A stretch of DNA of 64,000 nucleotides from Chloroflexus islandicus (GTDB lineage: Bacteria; Chloroflexota; Chloroflexia; Chloroflexales; Chloroflexaceae): positions 267,830 to 331,829 of the forward strand of contig NZ_LWQS01000038.1 in the NCBI RefSeq assembly GCF_001650695.1, read 5' to 3'. The notes beneath the pieces are model-generated. The model made no database searches and had not been told where the DNA came from. It saw nothing but the letters and a program-made list of their open reading frames with translations. The position numbers and the translations under genes were made by a program. Within the stretch, counting starts at the first letter, position 1; each line of letters begins with the position of its first letter. Shown here one piece after another: positions 34,012 through 43,410 of the stretch.

Positions 34012-34833
34012 ATGGCAACCTACCACCATCCGCCGCAGCAGGTATGGATGTTCTTTGCTGTCACTTACGGGTTCTCGTGGCTCTTTTGGATTCCCGCCGC
34101 GCTCATTGCCCGTGGCGTCACCTTCCCATCTTCACTCACTGATTTCCTCAATGGGCCGCTCAATCCAGCCGCCTTTGGCCCCTCGTTGGCGGCGCTGGCG
34201 CTCACGTGGCAACACGAGGGATGGCGCGGCGCGCTAGGGTTATTGCGGCGGGGACTTGACTTCCGCTTCGGCTGGCGCTGGTTGGCCATCATTTTGATGG
34301 GGCCGCTGATCATCTTTGGCGGATCGATCATCGTCGCGACTATCATCAGCGGACGCACCATCGATCGCTCGGTCATCAGCGACCCGCTCTTTGCGCTGAT
34401 CGCGTTCTTCGTCATCCTCTTCACCAGCGGGCCATTGCAAGAAGAATTTGGCTGGCGCGGCTATGCCTTGCCACACTTGCAAGCGCGCTATGGCGCTACG
34501 ATTGCGAGCCTGATCGTTGGCGTAGCGTGGTGGTTGTGGCATGCGCCGGCAGTCTTCATTCCGGGCCGGTTCATGGCCAATACCTTGCTCACCTTTAGCG
34601 CACTAGCGATCGTGATCATCCTCACCTCGTTCATCTTCACATGGGTCTACCAGCACACCAACGGCAGCATACTGGCCTGCCTGTTGTTGCACACCGCCAT
34701 GAACTGGTCAATCTGGGTGGTGATGCCATCAATGCAGATTGATCTCATCACGATTGGGGGTATGATCATTGCGCTTGCGATCGTCGTCGGGGTCATCACG
34801 GCCCAAACAACCCGTTTCGCCGCTCACCAATAA
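34012..34833 (+). CDS. CPBP family intramembrane metalloprotease
   Basis: The GTG at 34009 directly precedes the ATG at 34012; I keep the ATG, with GGAAGGA upstream. 273 residues and about eight hydrophobic helices. The family motifs are QEEFGWRG (EExxxR), WWLWHAP (FxxxH-like) and LLLHTAMN (HxxxN). CPBP/Abi proteins are Rce1-like membrane peptidases, with roles from prenyl-protein processing to bacteriocin immunity. The substrate here is unknown. The next gene begins 15 bases later. Confidence 0.88.
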   Translation: MATYHHPPQQVWMFFAVTYGFSWLFWIPAALIARGVTFPSSLTDFLNGPLNPAAFGPSLAALALTWQHEGWRGALGLLRRGLDFRFGWRWLAIILMGPLIIFGGSIIVATIISGRTIDRSVISDPLFALIAFFVILFTSGPLQEEFGWRGYALPHLQARYGATIASLIVGVAWWLWHAPAVFIPGRFMANTLLTFSALAIVIILTSFIFTWVYQHTNGSILACLLLHTAMNWSIWVVMPSMQIDLITIGGMIIALAIVVGVITAQTTRFAAHQ

Positions 34834-34848
34834 ATCATTGCAACCACT

Positions 34849-36120
34849 ATGCTCGACAACACCGCCAGCACCGAACTCTTTTCCCAATTCGGCCTTGCCC
34901 TGCTGATTGGCGCACTGATTGGCTTGCAGCGCGAGCATGCCCACGGCGCGAGCGGTGATCTCTTCGCCGGCGTGCGCACGTATGCCATCGTCGGCGTGGT
35001 CGGATGTGCGGCTGGGTTGGCCGCGTTGACCCTGCAAGCGCCTGAGATCTTCGCGGCACTGGTATTGGCAGTAGGCGGGTTATTGATCGCGGCCTATGTG
35101 TTAAGCCATGGCCGCGACGGGCCCGGCCTGACCAGTGAGATGGCCGTGCTCATCACGCTACTCTGTGGCGGCATGGTCGCGTGGGGGTATGGCACGGTCG
35201 CCACAGCAGTCGGCGTGGCTATCGCCGTCTTGCTGGCGCTCAAAGCGCGCCTGCACGGCTTGGCGCGCCAGCTCAGCCCGCAAGATATGCAAGCGGCTCT
35301 CACCCTAGCCGCCATCAGCCTGATCGTCTTGCCGGTGTTGCCGAACACCCCTATTGGGCCGGCCCCGTTCGACGTGATCAACCCGCAGAAGATCTGGCTC
35401 CTCGTCGTCTTAATCTCAACGCTGAGCTTTAGCGGGTATGTGCTCCACCAAATCATCGGCGCCACCCGCGGCATCGCGCTTACCGGCCTGATCGGCGGGA
35501 TCGTCTCTTCTACCGCTGTGACGCTCAGCAACACCCAACGCAGCCGGATCGCGCCGGAGTTGAGTCAGGAATACGCGCTGGCCATTTTGCTCGCGTGGGG
35601 TGTGATGTTTATGCGGGTCGGGTTGCTTACCGGCGCCGTCGCGCCGCCGGTGCTCCAAGCCTTGTGGCCGATCTTGCTGGCTGGCGGCAGCGGCTGCCTG
35701 CTCTGGGGAGGGTGGCTGGCCCGCCAAGCGCGCCAGCACGAAGGAGCGCCGCTGAGCTTTGGCAATCCGTTGGAATTGCGTTCAGCGATTGGGTTTAGCC
35801 TGCTCTACGCGGCCATCCTCGCTGGCGCCAATTTCGCGCGGGCTCAATTTGGCGATGCTGGCCTCTTCATCACCAGCATCTTCGGCGGCCTCGTCGATGT
35901 TGATGCAATCACGTTATCGCTCAGCGAGCTAGCGATCGCTACCGGCGGATTGGCCAGCGAGCTAGCCGCGAGAGCAATTGGGGTCGCGGTGCTCACCAAC
36001 ACGGTGGTCAAAGGCGGGATTGCGCTGGTTGGCGGCAGCACCCACTTGCGGCGCGCCATTGCGCCAGCGTTGCTCTTGATCAGTGGGGCGATACTGGTCA
36101 CACTCGTTTGGCCGTGGTAA
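34849..36120 (+). CDS. MgtC/SapB family membrane protein with DUF4010
   Basis: 423 residues, almost entirely membrane helices. The N-terminal ~150 residues match the MgtC fold (FGLALLIGALIGLQREHAHG, FAGVRTYAIVGVVG, an SEMAVLITLLCGG segment). The C-terminal half (about 170-423) matches DUF4010 (SFSGYVLHQIIGATRGIALTG, GLVDVDAITLSLSELA). Transport function is not established. It directly follows the CPBP gene and may share its transcript. Confidence 0.85.
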   Translation: MLDNTASTELFSQFGLALLIGALIGLQREHAHGASGDLFAGVRTYAIVGVVGCAAGLAALTLQAPEIFAALVLAVGGLLIAAYVLSHGRDGPGLTSEMAVLITLLCGGMVAWGYGTVATAVGVAIAVLLALKARLHGLARQLSPQDMQAALTLAAISLIVLPVLPNTPIGPAPFDVINPQKIWLLVVLISTLSFSGYVLHQIIGATRGIALTGLIGGIVSSTAVTLSNTQRSRIAPELSQEYALAILLAWGVMFMRVGLLTGAVAPPVLQALWPILLAGGSGCLLWGGWLARQARQHEGAPLSFGNPLELRSAIGFSLLYAAILAGANFARAQFGDAGLFITSIFGGLVDVDAITLSLSELAIATGGLASELAARAIGVAVLTNTVVKGGIALVGGSTHLRRAIAPALLLISGAILVTLVWPW

Positions 36121-36136
36121 GATCACATCACGCCCG

Positions 36137-36583
36137 CTACCAGACGAGCGGCACTAACCGCCACGATCGCTGCTGGTATTCACGGTAACTGGGGATAGAA
36201 GCCGACAGCATCCGTTCTTCATAGCTCAACTTGGCCACCAATACCGCCAGCAAGAGCAACCACAACCCCCAGCGCCACAACGCTGGCGACGCTAATACCC
36301 ATGCCAGCGCCGCTAGCAGCAGACTGGCGTACATTGGGTGGCGGATCACGCGGTACGGGCCGGCGCGCACCAATTCAACCCGCGGCAGTGGATCGGGCAG
36401 TACTGAGAGGCGGTGCAGGCGCATGGTGAGTAAAGCCCACAACCCAAGCGCCAATCCAGCGGCTAACAACCCTAGCAAGAGCGGGGACGAAGGAACCAAC
36501 GGGCCAGTGAAGGCAATCGCCCCTAAACTAGCAAACTGGCCAAACACCAAACCAAACGAACGTAACGGCGACCGAATCATCAT
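36137..36583 (-). CDS. ICMT/PEMT-like membrane methyltransferase
   Basis: AGGAGG at 36595-36590 precedes the ATG at 36583 by six bases, so two upstream TTG codons are unlikely starts; 148 residues. Four hydrophobic helices and the C-terminal AdoMet motif [16 protein letters not shown] ... [24 protein letters not shown] characterise isoprenylcysteine carboxyl methyltransferase-like proteins. The acceptor is unknown in bacteria. It is divergent from ruvA, with starts 40 bases apart. Confidence 0.85.
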   Translation of the reverse strand: MMIRSPLRSFGLVFGQFASLGAIAFTGPLVPSSPLLLGLLAAGLALGLWALLTMRLHRLSVLPDPLPRVELVRAGPYRVIRHPMYASLLLAALAWVLASPALWRWGLWLLLLAVLVAKLSYEERMLSASIPSYREYQQRSWRLVPLVW

Positions 36584-36623
36584 CAACAACCTCCTGAGGT
36601 ATCACCAGATAAGGCCTATTCTC

Positions 36624-37211
36624 ATGATTGCATCAATTCGCGGCGTAATCCAGAGTATTGGCACCGATCACCTGATCGTCGAAACTGGCGGCGTTGGCTT
36701 CCTCATCTATGCGCCACGCCCCACGCTGGCAGCCGCCGGCGCGATTGGCAGCGACATCTTGTTGTATACGATCCTGATCGTGCGGGAAGACGCACTCACG
36801 CTGTACGGCTTCAGCGACCATGCCCAGCGCAGCCTGTTCGAGCAACTGATCGGGGTGAGCGGAGTGGGGCCAAAGATGGCGCTGAGCCTGCTCTCAAGCG
36901 GCACCCCGGATGAAGTGCGCAGTATGATCGCCGGCGGCGACCTGACCCGGCTGGCGCGAGTGCCGGGCATTGGCAAAAAGACGGCGGAGCGGATCGTGCT
37001 TGAACTACGCGGCAAGATCGATCTTCGCCAACTGGCGAGCGCCGGTAGTCCAAGCACCAGTGCCATCGACCGTGAACTGAGCGATATTTTGGTGAGTTTA
37101 GGCTACAGCGCCGCCGAGGCCGCTGCCGCAATCGCCTCTTTGCCGGCCGATGCGCCGCCGGCGTTGGAAGAACGGTTACGGTTAGCGTTGCGTTATTTCG
37201 GGAGCGCCTAA
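36624..37211 (+). CDS. ruvA: Holliday junction DNA helicase subunit RuvA
   Basis: Start at ATG 36624; the frame is open further upstream but that part overlaps the methyltransferase gene. 195 residues. Domain I has [11 protein letters not shown] and [16 protein letters not shown]; domain II carries two helix-hairpin-helix motifs ([16 protein letters not shown] and [19 protein letters not shown]); domain III (about 145-195) is the RuvB-contact domain. It binds four-way junctions and loads RuvB. No ruvB or ruvC adjacent. Its last four bases overlap the xpt stop on the other strand. Confidence 0.95.
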   Translation: MIASIRGVIQSIGTDHLIVETGGVGFLIYAPRPTLAAAGAIGSDILLYTILIVREDALTLYGFSDHAQRSLFEQLIGVSGVGPKMALSLLSSGTPDEVRSMIAGGDLTRLARVPGIGKKTAERIVLELRGKIDLRQLASAGSPSTSAIDRELSDILVSLGYSAAEAAAAIASLPADAPPALEERLRLALRYFGSA

Positions 37212-37819
37212 CCCGGCCAGCCGGCGATCACCGGTCTGCCGCCGGCAAACCGCTCGATCTGGGCCAACGTGATCACCGGGATCCCCAACGCGACCAAGGG
37301 ATCTCGCCCCCGTTGGAACAACTTCTCAACCACAAACGCCGCCGCCACAACGTTAGCGCCGGCCTCGTGCGCCATTTCCGCCAACGCCAGCGCCGTGCGA
37401 CCATTTGCCAAAAAATCGTCCACAATCGCCACCCGTGAACCGGCGGGCAGAAAGCGAGCCGTAATTGCCAACAGGGTCTCGCGACCTTTGGTTGGCGAAG
37501 GCACCCGGCGAGTCAAGGCCGGGGCAGGCACAGCGGGATCATACTTTTTCGCATAAACCATCGGGACACGGCAGGCAAAGGCGGTGGCAAGCGCCGGCGG
37601 AATCCCGCTCGCTTCTGCAGTCAAGATCAGGTCAGGCTGGAATGGCGCTAACCGGTTGGCCAACTCGGCGCCAATAGCTTGCATAAGATCAGTATCGATG
37701 CGGTGATTCAGAAAATGGTCGATCTTGATAATCCGGTCATCAACAATCACGGCCTCTTGCCCGATCCGCTCGACGAGGATCGGGAAGGGATCACAAGGTG
37801 CTGCGCGGGTTCTAGTCAT
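37208..37819 (-). CDS. xpt: Xanthine phosphoribosyltransferase
   Basis: 203 residues. Salvages xanthine to XMP with PRPP. The PRPP-binding motif is [14 protein letters not shown] (about residues 128-141); [17 protein letters not shown] and [11 protein letters not shown] are typical of Xpt/PurR-like PRTases. It starts at ATG 37819, next to the DnaA-box cluster; a near-consensus box lies 4 bases upstream of the ATG on the other strand. Confidence 0.92.
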   Translation of the reverse strand: MTRTRAAPCDPFPILVERIGQEAVIVDDRIIKIDHFLNHRIDTDLMQAIGAELANRLAPFQPDLILTAEASGIPPALATAFACRVPMVYAKKYDPAVPAPALTRRVPSPTKGRETLLAITARFLPAGSRVAIVDDFLANGRTALALAEMAHEAGANVVAAAFVVEKLFQRGRDPLVALGIPVITLAQIERFAGGRPVIAGWPG

Positions 37820-37822
37820 ACA

Positions 37823-38111
37823 TCATCCACAATCCTAAATACGGTACTCCATGAGATCAACATGATAAAACAGTTCGAGAGAAAACCGTCATGATCGTAG
37901 TCTTGTGGAAGATGTGGAAATGATCGGACTAACCGCTTCCCAACGCGCTAACTGAGATGTGGAAAGCATGGGAATGAGTATCCACATGGGGAAAAGAATC
38001 GAAGAGAGGAAGCAGTTGTTCCGCAGAACGTCCACGCACTATCAACGACGTATTCCGCACGTTATCCACAGGGATGGCGAGTTTTCCACATAATATCGCC
38101 AGTTATCCACA
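37823..38111. promoter_or_regulatory. DnaA-box cluster (candidate oriC or DnaA titration site)
   Basis: Perfect TTATCCACA at 38062-38070 and 38103-38111. One-mismatch boxes: TCATCCACA (37823-37831), GTATCCACA (37978-37986) and TTTTCCACA (38082-38090). Reverse-strand TGTGGAA-type weaker boxes begin at 37904, 37913 and 37958. The 350-bp gap has no gene. There is no long AT-rich run, and dnaA itself is not in the window, so origin function is inferred only. Confidence 0.7.
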
Positions 38112-38118
38112 AGCTGGG

Positions 38119-38151
38119 GAAAAAAGAGTGGGGTGGTTTTACCACCCCACT
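38119..38151 (-). terminator. Rho-independent terminator of the BFN nuclease gene
   Basis: On the minus strand AGTGGGGTGGT, 3-nt loop, ACCACCCCACT, followed by CTTTTTT, 20 bases after the stop. Confidence 0.88.
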
Positions 38152-38171
38152 GCGCAGACTATCTGTGGAAC

Positions 38172-38762
38172 TTACGATTTATCACTGGGACGATCGCGAT
38201 CGCCGAGGTCTAACGTATTGATAAAGTTACGGAAGATCGACAACGAATCTTCGTTCAGTTCTGGCTCAGGTTCCGAAGCAGACTCAGGCTTAGTTTCTTC
38301 GCTGCGGCTGGCAGTTGGGGGTGCAGACTCATCGGCCTGTTCTTCCTCATCGAAGAGAACACCTGCCTGATCCAGCACATGGTCTGCCACAAAAATCGGG
38401 GCTTGCACCCGTTCGGCGAGCGCAATCGCATCACTGGGGCGGGCATCAAGCTCGACCGTGCGCCCAGCCTGATCGATCACAATCCGCGCGAAGAAGGTGT
38501 TATCGCGAATGTCATTGATGTAAATATGGCGAACTACCCCATCCAATTCGCCGATGGCAGCCTTGAGCAGGTCGTGGGTCATCGGCCGTTGCGGTTCTTG
38601 ACCCTGAATAGCCATCGCGATGGCATCGGCCTCAAATTGGCCGATCCAGATAGGCAGATAGCGATTTCCTTCGGTTTCGCGGAGGACGACGACCCGGCTC
38701 TGCGTTAACAGGCTGACACGGATACTATCGACGACGACTCGTATCATCGGCCGGCCTTTCAT
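38172..38762 (-). CDS. Bifunctional nuclease (BFN/DUF151) domain protein
   Basis: 196 residues from ATG 38762 (AAGGG six bases upstream); ATG 38747 is an alternative, as many members start MIxVVVDSIRV. The BFN core spans ~1-130: LPIWIGQFEADAIAMAIQG, RPMTHDLL, the ARPSDAIALAERVQAPIFV block. A charged acidic tail of about 60 residues (rich in Glu, Ser, Pro) ends with a short helix. Homologues are reported as nucleases in plants and TIGR-type regulators in bacteria; role here unknown. Followed by a strong terminator. Confidence 0.85.
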   Translation of the reverse strand: MKGRPMIRVVVDSIRVSLLTQSRVVVLRETEGNRYLPIWIGQFEADAIAMAIQGQEPQRPMTHDLLKAAIGELDGVVRHIYINDIRDNTFFARIVIDQAGRTVELDARPSDAIALAERVQAPIFVADHVLDQAGVLFDEEEQADESAPPTASRSEETKPESASEPEPELNEDSLSIFRNFINTLDLGDRDRPSDKS

Positions 38763-38914
38763 GAAACGCCCTTCACCGGTTCACAGGGGGAGGCCGGATC
38801 GGGCAGCGGAAGAATCAGCAGTTATATCTTATCATGCGATGAAAGATGCCGTCAAGATTGACAAACTATTCCGCTCGGTGTATGCTCTCTCGGTGAAGTG
38901 AGCGAGAACACGCA

Positions 38915-40309
38915 ATGCAGGTTATCTTCGAGCAACCTCCATGGTATGAGCGGTGGGTGCGCAGCCAGCGACGGTTGGCTGCGGCGCGTAGGACTGCTCG
39001 CCGTCTGCGTGAAGGTCGGGATCATGCGGGTGATGCGGTACCGGGCAGCGCCAATCGACAGGTCGTGCGTTGGCAATTCCGCCCATCACGCCGTCTAGGG
39101 CATCTGTTACTGCTGGCGGCTGTCATCTTGATACTGGCTATTGATCGTTCGCTCCCCCTCCAGACGTTGACCCCTATCAGCCATTCTGGGCCGGCGCCAG
39201 TCGTTCCATCGTTGCTGCCAGCGGAGCAAGCGGTTGTTGTTGCGCCGGCGGTACGGCATGCCGCGGCAGCGCCGAGTGAGCCTGAACCGATTGCGCCGGC
39301 GGTGCGCGCACCCATACCCGTGGCGACTGCCTATCAGGCGACCCACCTTCTTACCGAGGGTGAGACGCTGGCAGAGGTGGCGGCGCGCTACCAGATCCCG
39401 CTCAGTACGCTTGTCTGGACGAATCAGCTTGATCGAGGCGATGCGCTGCGGGTGGGCCAGCCGTTACGGATTGCGCGCTTGGCCGGCGCGGCGCATACAG
39501 TGGCGGAGGGTGAGACGCTCACGGTGCTGGCGGAACGGTATAGCGTCGCGCCGGAGGCGATTATTACCTTTGCGCCGAATCGGCTGCGTGATGGCCAGTT
39601 GATCGTTGGGCGCGAGATCTTCATTCCGGGCGGGCGATTACCGTGGACGGCGGAGCAGGAGGCGGCATTTGGCCAGCGCACGGCTGAACCGGTTGGGATC
39701 GTATTAGCAGATGAAACAAATGTTCGATCTGGGCCGACCACGGATCACCCCCGGCAGGTGCAGTTAGCCGCCGGAAGGCAAGTCGCGCTGCGTGGCCGGT
39801 ACAACGATTGGGTCAAGATCGCGATCGGTGATGTCACTGGCTGGATCCGGAGTGATTTGCTCGAGTTGGATCCGGCAGTGGTCGCTGCCTTGCCGGAAGT
39901 GCGCGATTTCCCGCCGCCGCCGCCACGGTGGGTGTGGCCGGCGCGCGGGGTGTTGACATCGGGGTTTGGCCCGCGCTGGGGCGGTTTCCATAATGGGATT
40001 GACATCGCCAACGCCGCGTGGACGCCGATTGTCGCGGCGAGTCGCGGTTGGGTGTACGAATCGGGCTGGTGTAGCGGCTACGGCTATTGCGTGAAGATCC
40101 GGCATCCCGGCGGGATTGAGACGATCTATGGCCACTTGATTGCTCGTCCGGTGGTGCGCGCTGGCCAAGAAGTCAGCACTGGCCAATTGATCGGCTATAT
40201 GGGCAGCACCTACGATCGCGCCGGTGGCGGTTATTCAACCGGTGTCCATCTCCACTTCACCCTCCTTGTCAACGGGCGCGCGGTGAATCCGTTGCGTTAT
40301 TTGCCGTGA
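38915..40309 (+). CDS. LysM-SH3-M23 cell wall peptidase
   Basis: 464 residues. A basic cytosolic head (1-60), one membrane helix (about 63-77), two LysM modules (about 143-190 and 193-243: TEGETLAEVAARYQIP and AEGETLTVLAERYSVA), an SH3-like region (about 258-318; NVRSGPTTDHPR) and a C-terminal M23 domain with zinc ligands in HNGIDIANA and HLHF. It likely trims peptidoglycan during growth or division at the cell envelope. No lid-EnvC partners are visible. It lies ~200 bases upstream of parS-parAB. Confidence 0.92.
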   Translation: MQVIFEQPPWYERWVRSQRRLAAARRTARRLREGRDHAGDAVPGSANRQVVRWQFRPSRRLGHLLLLAAVILILAIDRSLPLQTLTPISHSGPAPVVPSLLPAEQAVVVAPAVRHAAAAPSEPEPIAPAVRAPIPVATAYQATHLLTEGETLAEVAARYQIPLSTLVWTNQLDRGDALRVGQPLRIARLAGAAHTVAEGETLTVLAERYSVAPEAIITFAPNRLRDGQLIVGREIFIPGGRLPWTAEQEAAFGQRTAEPVGIVLADETNVRSGPTTDHPRQVQLAAGRQVALRGRYNDWVKIAIGDVTGWIRSDLLELDPAVVAALPEVRDFPPPPPRWVWPARGVLTSGFGPRWGGFHNGIDIANAAWTPIVAASRGWVYESGWCSGYGYCVKIRHPGGIETIYGHLIARPVVRAGQEVSTGQLIGYMGSTYDRAGGGYSTGVHLHFTLLVNGRAVNPLRYLP

Positions 40310-40498
40310 GGGGTGGGATAGTCCAAAGAGACGCACGATAATGCTAATAGGCTGAAGAAACGTCCTATTGGGCGGCCGCTTGATACACGGTGGTTATTCA
40401 CCTGCTAGCGGTATTTTTGCGCGTTTTGCGTTTTTTTTCGCGGCTATCTTCCTCCATATATCGCCATAACGAATCCTATCCTTTGCCTATGGTACAAT
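40310..40498 (+). promoter_or_regulatory. Gap upstream of parS/parA with a -10
   Basis: About 215 bases after the M23 peptidase gene. TACAAT at 40493-40498 is a likely -10 for parA. A T-run (GCGTTTTTTTTCGC, near 40430) may end transcription of the peptidase gene. No DnaA box is present in this gap. Confidence 0.4.
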
Positions 40499-40525
40499 AG
40501 CGGTTGGATTGGCTGCTTAGCGCGG

Positions 40526-41332
40526 GTGTTTCACGTGAAACAGCAACCAACAGGCCCACAACCGCGGATACTCGCTATCGCCAACCAGAAGGGCGGCGTT
40601 GGCAAGACCACCACTGCCGTAAATCTGGCCGGTGAACTGGCCCGGCGCGGGCGGCGCGTGCTGCTGGTTGACATTGATCCGCAGGGTAACGCCACCACGA
40701 GCCTTGGCATTGCCAAAGCTTCATTGACGGTGACGACCTACGATCTGCTGCTAGGGGGCGCGCCGCCAGAGACGATCCCGATAGCGAGCGGGCGCGATCG
40801 GCTTGAGATTATTCCGGCTGATCAAGAATTGGCCGGCGCAGCGATTGAATTGGTCGATCTCGACCGGCGCGAATGGCGGCTCCGCGATGGCTTGGTTCCC
40901 CTCTTGCCGCGCTATGATTGGATCGTGATTGATTGCCCGCCCTCACTGGGTTTGCTTACCCTTAATGCCCTCTGTGCGGCCAACGCGGTGCTCATTCCGC
41001 TGCAATGTGAATATCTGGCGCTGGAAGGATTGGCGCAGCTTAAGACCACGCTGGAACGGGTGCGCGAAAGTCTCAATCCGACCCTGCGCATTCTCGGGGT
41101 GGTGATGACGATGTACGATGGCCGCACCAATCTGGCCCAACAGGTGGTTGATGAAGTGCAGCGCTACTTTCCTCGCCTCATCTGCCGCACCTTGATCCCG
41201 CGCAGCGTGCGCCTGAGCGAAGCGCCGAGTCACGGGCGGATCGCCTACGAATATGATCCGCACGGTCGTGGTGCGCAAGCCTACGCGCTGCTGACCGAAG
41301 AATTGATTGGACGGGAGGAGCGATTGGTATGA
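40526..41332 (+). CDS. parA: ParA/Soj chromosome-partitioning ATPase
   Basis: 268 residues. The GTG at 40526 lies at the edge of parS, so the first residues MFHVKQ are encoded by the centromere site; initiation further down is possible but no good codon is seen before the P-loop. The deviant Walker A is KGGVGKTT (about residues 21-28), with IDPQGNATTSLG and VIDCPPSLGLLTLNAL. It drives origin segregation with ParB. A TACAAT -10 lies at 40493-40498. Overlaps parB by ATGA. Confidence 0.96.
   Translation: MFHVKQQPTGPQPRILAIANQKGGVGKTTTAVNLAGELARRGRRVLLVDIDPQGNATTSLGIAKASLTVTTYDLLLGGAPPETIPIASGRDRLEIIPADQELAGAAIELVDLDRREWRLRDGLVPLLPRYDWIVIDCPPSLGLLTLNALCAANAVLIPLQCEYLALEGLAQLKTTLERVRESLNPTLRILGVVMTMYDGRTNLAQQVVDEVQRYFPRLICRTLIPRSVRLSEAPSHGRIAYEYDPHGRGAQAYALLTEELIGREERLV
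40527..40542. promoter_or_regulatory. parS: parS centromere site
   Basis: Perfect 16-base palindrome TGTTTCACGTGAAACA, the canonical chromosomal parS sequence bound by ParB. It overlaps the first codons of parA. Confidence 0.95.
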
Positions 41333-42435
41333 GCCGGAAGCGTGGTTTGGGCAGCGGGTTAGATGCGCTCATTCCGTCATCTACGGCGGAGCAGGCTGCC
41401 GTGCGTGAATTGCCGGTGGCGGCGATTCGGGCCAATCGCGCCCAGCCGCGCACATCGTTTGATGAAGCTGCCCTCGCTGAACTCGTCGCTTCCATTCAAG
41501 AGCACGGCGTGTTGCAGCCGCTGATTGTTAGCGAAGACCCGGCTGGCGGCTATGAGCTGATCGCCGGCGAACGCCGGCTGCGCGCGGCGCGAATGGCCGG
41601 CTTGGCCACCGTGCCGGCAATTGTCAAGAATGCGACTCCTCAGCAATTCCTTGAATTGGCGTTGGTTGAGAATGTGCAGCGCGCCGACCTCAACCCGCTG
41701 GAAGAGGCCCAAGCTTACGAAACCTTGCGGCGCGAGTTTGGCTTGAGCGATGATGAGATTGCTCGCCGGGTCGGCAAAAGCCGGGTGGCGATCGTCAATA
41801 GCCGCCGTCTGCTCCGCCTTGCCCCCGCTGCCCGGCAAGCCCTGCTCGATGGCGCAATCAGCGCCGGTCACGGGCGGGCGCTGCTGCGGCTTGACGATCC
41901 CGCCGACCAACAAGCCGCACTTGAATTGATCCAACAACGCGATCTGAATGTGCGTGATGTCGAACGCCTCGCTGAACTGGCCAGCCAACCCGGTCTAGCG
42001 GCGCCGGCCCGGCGCGCGTTGTGTACCGGACAGATCGAACCGGCGCAGGCGCTGGCATTGCTCCAACTGGCCGATCCCCACACCCAAGCGGCTGCTTGTG
42101 AGGCGGTGATCACTCATCGGTTTGGCGCTGCCGAGAGTGAACGGCTTTGCGCGGCGCTGGCTGCCGGAGCCGATCTCGCTGCCGCCATCGCCGCAGTGAA
42201 AGGGCCTACGAGCACCGTGTCACCGGTGACCACGGCAGCGCGGCCTGCGCTGGAGCGCCAACGTGCGAGCGATACTCGCTCGCCAGAAGATCAGATGGCC
42301 CAGCAGATGTTTGAAGAGCTGTTACAAACGCCGGTGCAGATTTCACGCAGCGGGCGCACTATCAGAGTGACGATTACCCTGTACGATGACGAACAATTGC
42401 AAGGATTGTACGATCGATTATTAGGAAATGGCTAA
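41329..42435 (+). CDS. parB: ParB/Spo0J DNA-binding CTPase
   Basis: 368 residues. N-terminal RGLGSGLDALIP, then the ParB/Srx nucleotide domain with ENVQRADLNPLEEAQAY and GERRLRAARMAG, the central HTH (about 140-180: LSDDEIARRVGKSRVAIVNSRRL) and a C-terminal dimerisation helix region. It binds the parS site just upstream and spreads using CTP. Coupled to parA by ATGA. The PfkB gene starts before this gene ends. Confidence 0.95.
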   Translation: MSRKRGLGSGLDALIPSSTAEQAAVRELPVAAIRANRAQPRTSFDEAALAELVASIQEHGVLQPLIVSEDPAGGYELIAGERRLRAARMAGLATVPAIVKNATPQQFLELALVENVQRADLNPLEEAQAYETLRREFGLSDDEIARRVGKSRVAIVNSRRLLRLAPAARQALLDGAISAGHGRALLRLDDPADQQAALELIQQRDLNVRDVERLAELASQPGLAAPARRALCTGQIEPAQALALLQLADPHTQAAACEAVITHRFGAAESERLCAALAAGADLAAAIAAVKGPTSTVSPVTTAARPALERQRASDTRSPEDQMAQQMFEELLQTPVQISRSGRTIRVTITLYDDEQLQGLYDRLLGNG

Positions 42436-43348
42436 GCACGCTATGGTAGATGTTATTGCTTTTGGCAATCCGGTGTACGACGAGATTATCACGCCAGTAG
42501 TGCGCACCGAAGGGCGCGTGCTGTCGGGGTGTTCGACCAACGCCTGTCTGGCCCTCAGCCGGCTTGGCCGCGCCACCGCACTGGTGGGACGGGTGGGGCC
42601 TGATTACCTTGACCGGTTTCAGTCTGATCTAGTGCGCTACGGGATTGCGCCGTTTGTGGAATTAGCTTCCCAGACCGGCGGCTTTAAGCTGGTGTACGAT
42701 CATCGCGGTGATCGCACGCTCGATGTGCTTGGCGTGGCTGAACCGATTACTGCTGTGCCGGCAGCCGTCGCCACTGCTAGAGCAGTCATTGTAGGCCCGA
42801 TTTTGCAAGAGACGCCGCTCGCGTTGATCCAAGCCATCCGCTCCCAGACCGATGCGCCAATCGTGCTTGATCCACAAGGTTTGCTGCGCCGGTTTGGCGC
42901 CGATGGCCGGATCGAGCACTTTTTACCGGATGAATTCGCTGCGATCGCGCCGCTGTGCCACGTGATCAAGGCCAATGAAGTGGAAACCAAAGTCATTACC
43001 GGGATTGATCCGCGGATCGATCCGGTGCTGGCGGCGCGGCGGTTGCGCGAAACCGGCTGCGCGATTGCGATTGTCACCATCGCCGAAGCCGGTTCGCAGA
43101 TTGATGATGGTGAACGCTCGATCGCAATCCCGGCTTACGCAACCGATGCCCGCGACCCGACCGGCGCCGGCGATACGTATATGGCCGGCTTCTTGCACGC
43201 CTACCTCACCGATCCGCGTGATCTCTTCCGGGCCGGCTGCACCGGCGCGGCGACGGCCTCGATCTGGATTGAGCATACCGGCCCTGATGCGCCGATCACG
43301 CTGGCCGAAGTGGAGCGGCGGACGTCCGCTCTGCTATCACAGCATTGA
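42428..43348 (+). CDS. PfkB-family carbohydrate/nucleoside kinase
   Basis: 306 residues; ATG 42428 overlaps the end of parB by eight bases, an ATG at 42443 gives the more typical MVDVIAFGNPVYDEI start. The C-terminal signature DPTGAGDTYMAGF (catalytic Asp near 247) and the anion hole are complete; IKANEVETKVITG is the usual substrate-lid region. It phosphorylates a sugar or nucleoside, which one is not evident. Its overlap with parB suggests transcription with the parAB operon. Confidence 0.88.
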   Translation: MAKHAMVDVIAFGNPVYDEIITPVVRTEGRVLSGCSTNACLALSRLGRATALVGRVGPDYLDRFQSDLVRYGIAPFVELASQTGGFKLVYDHRGDRTLDVLGVAEPITAVPAAVATARAVIVGPILQETPLALIQAIRSQTDAPIVLDPQGLLRRFGADGRIEHFLPDEFAAIAPLCHVIKANEVETKVITGIDPRIDPVLAARRLRETGCAIAIVTIAEAGSQIDDGERSIAIPAYATDARDPTGAGDTYMAGFLHAYLTDPRDLFRAGCTGAATASIWIEHTGPDAPITLAEVERRTSALLSQH

Positions 43349-43410
43349 TAATGGCAAGGTCTGATGGAATGAACGCTTCAGTCATTGCCCTAGCTAAAGG
43401 ATGAACGTCA

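Noticed and set aside
36231..36623. N-terminal extension of ruvA
   Set aside because: It lies antisense to the ICMT-like gene; RuvA begins MIASIRG at 36624.
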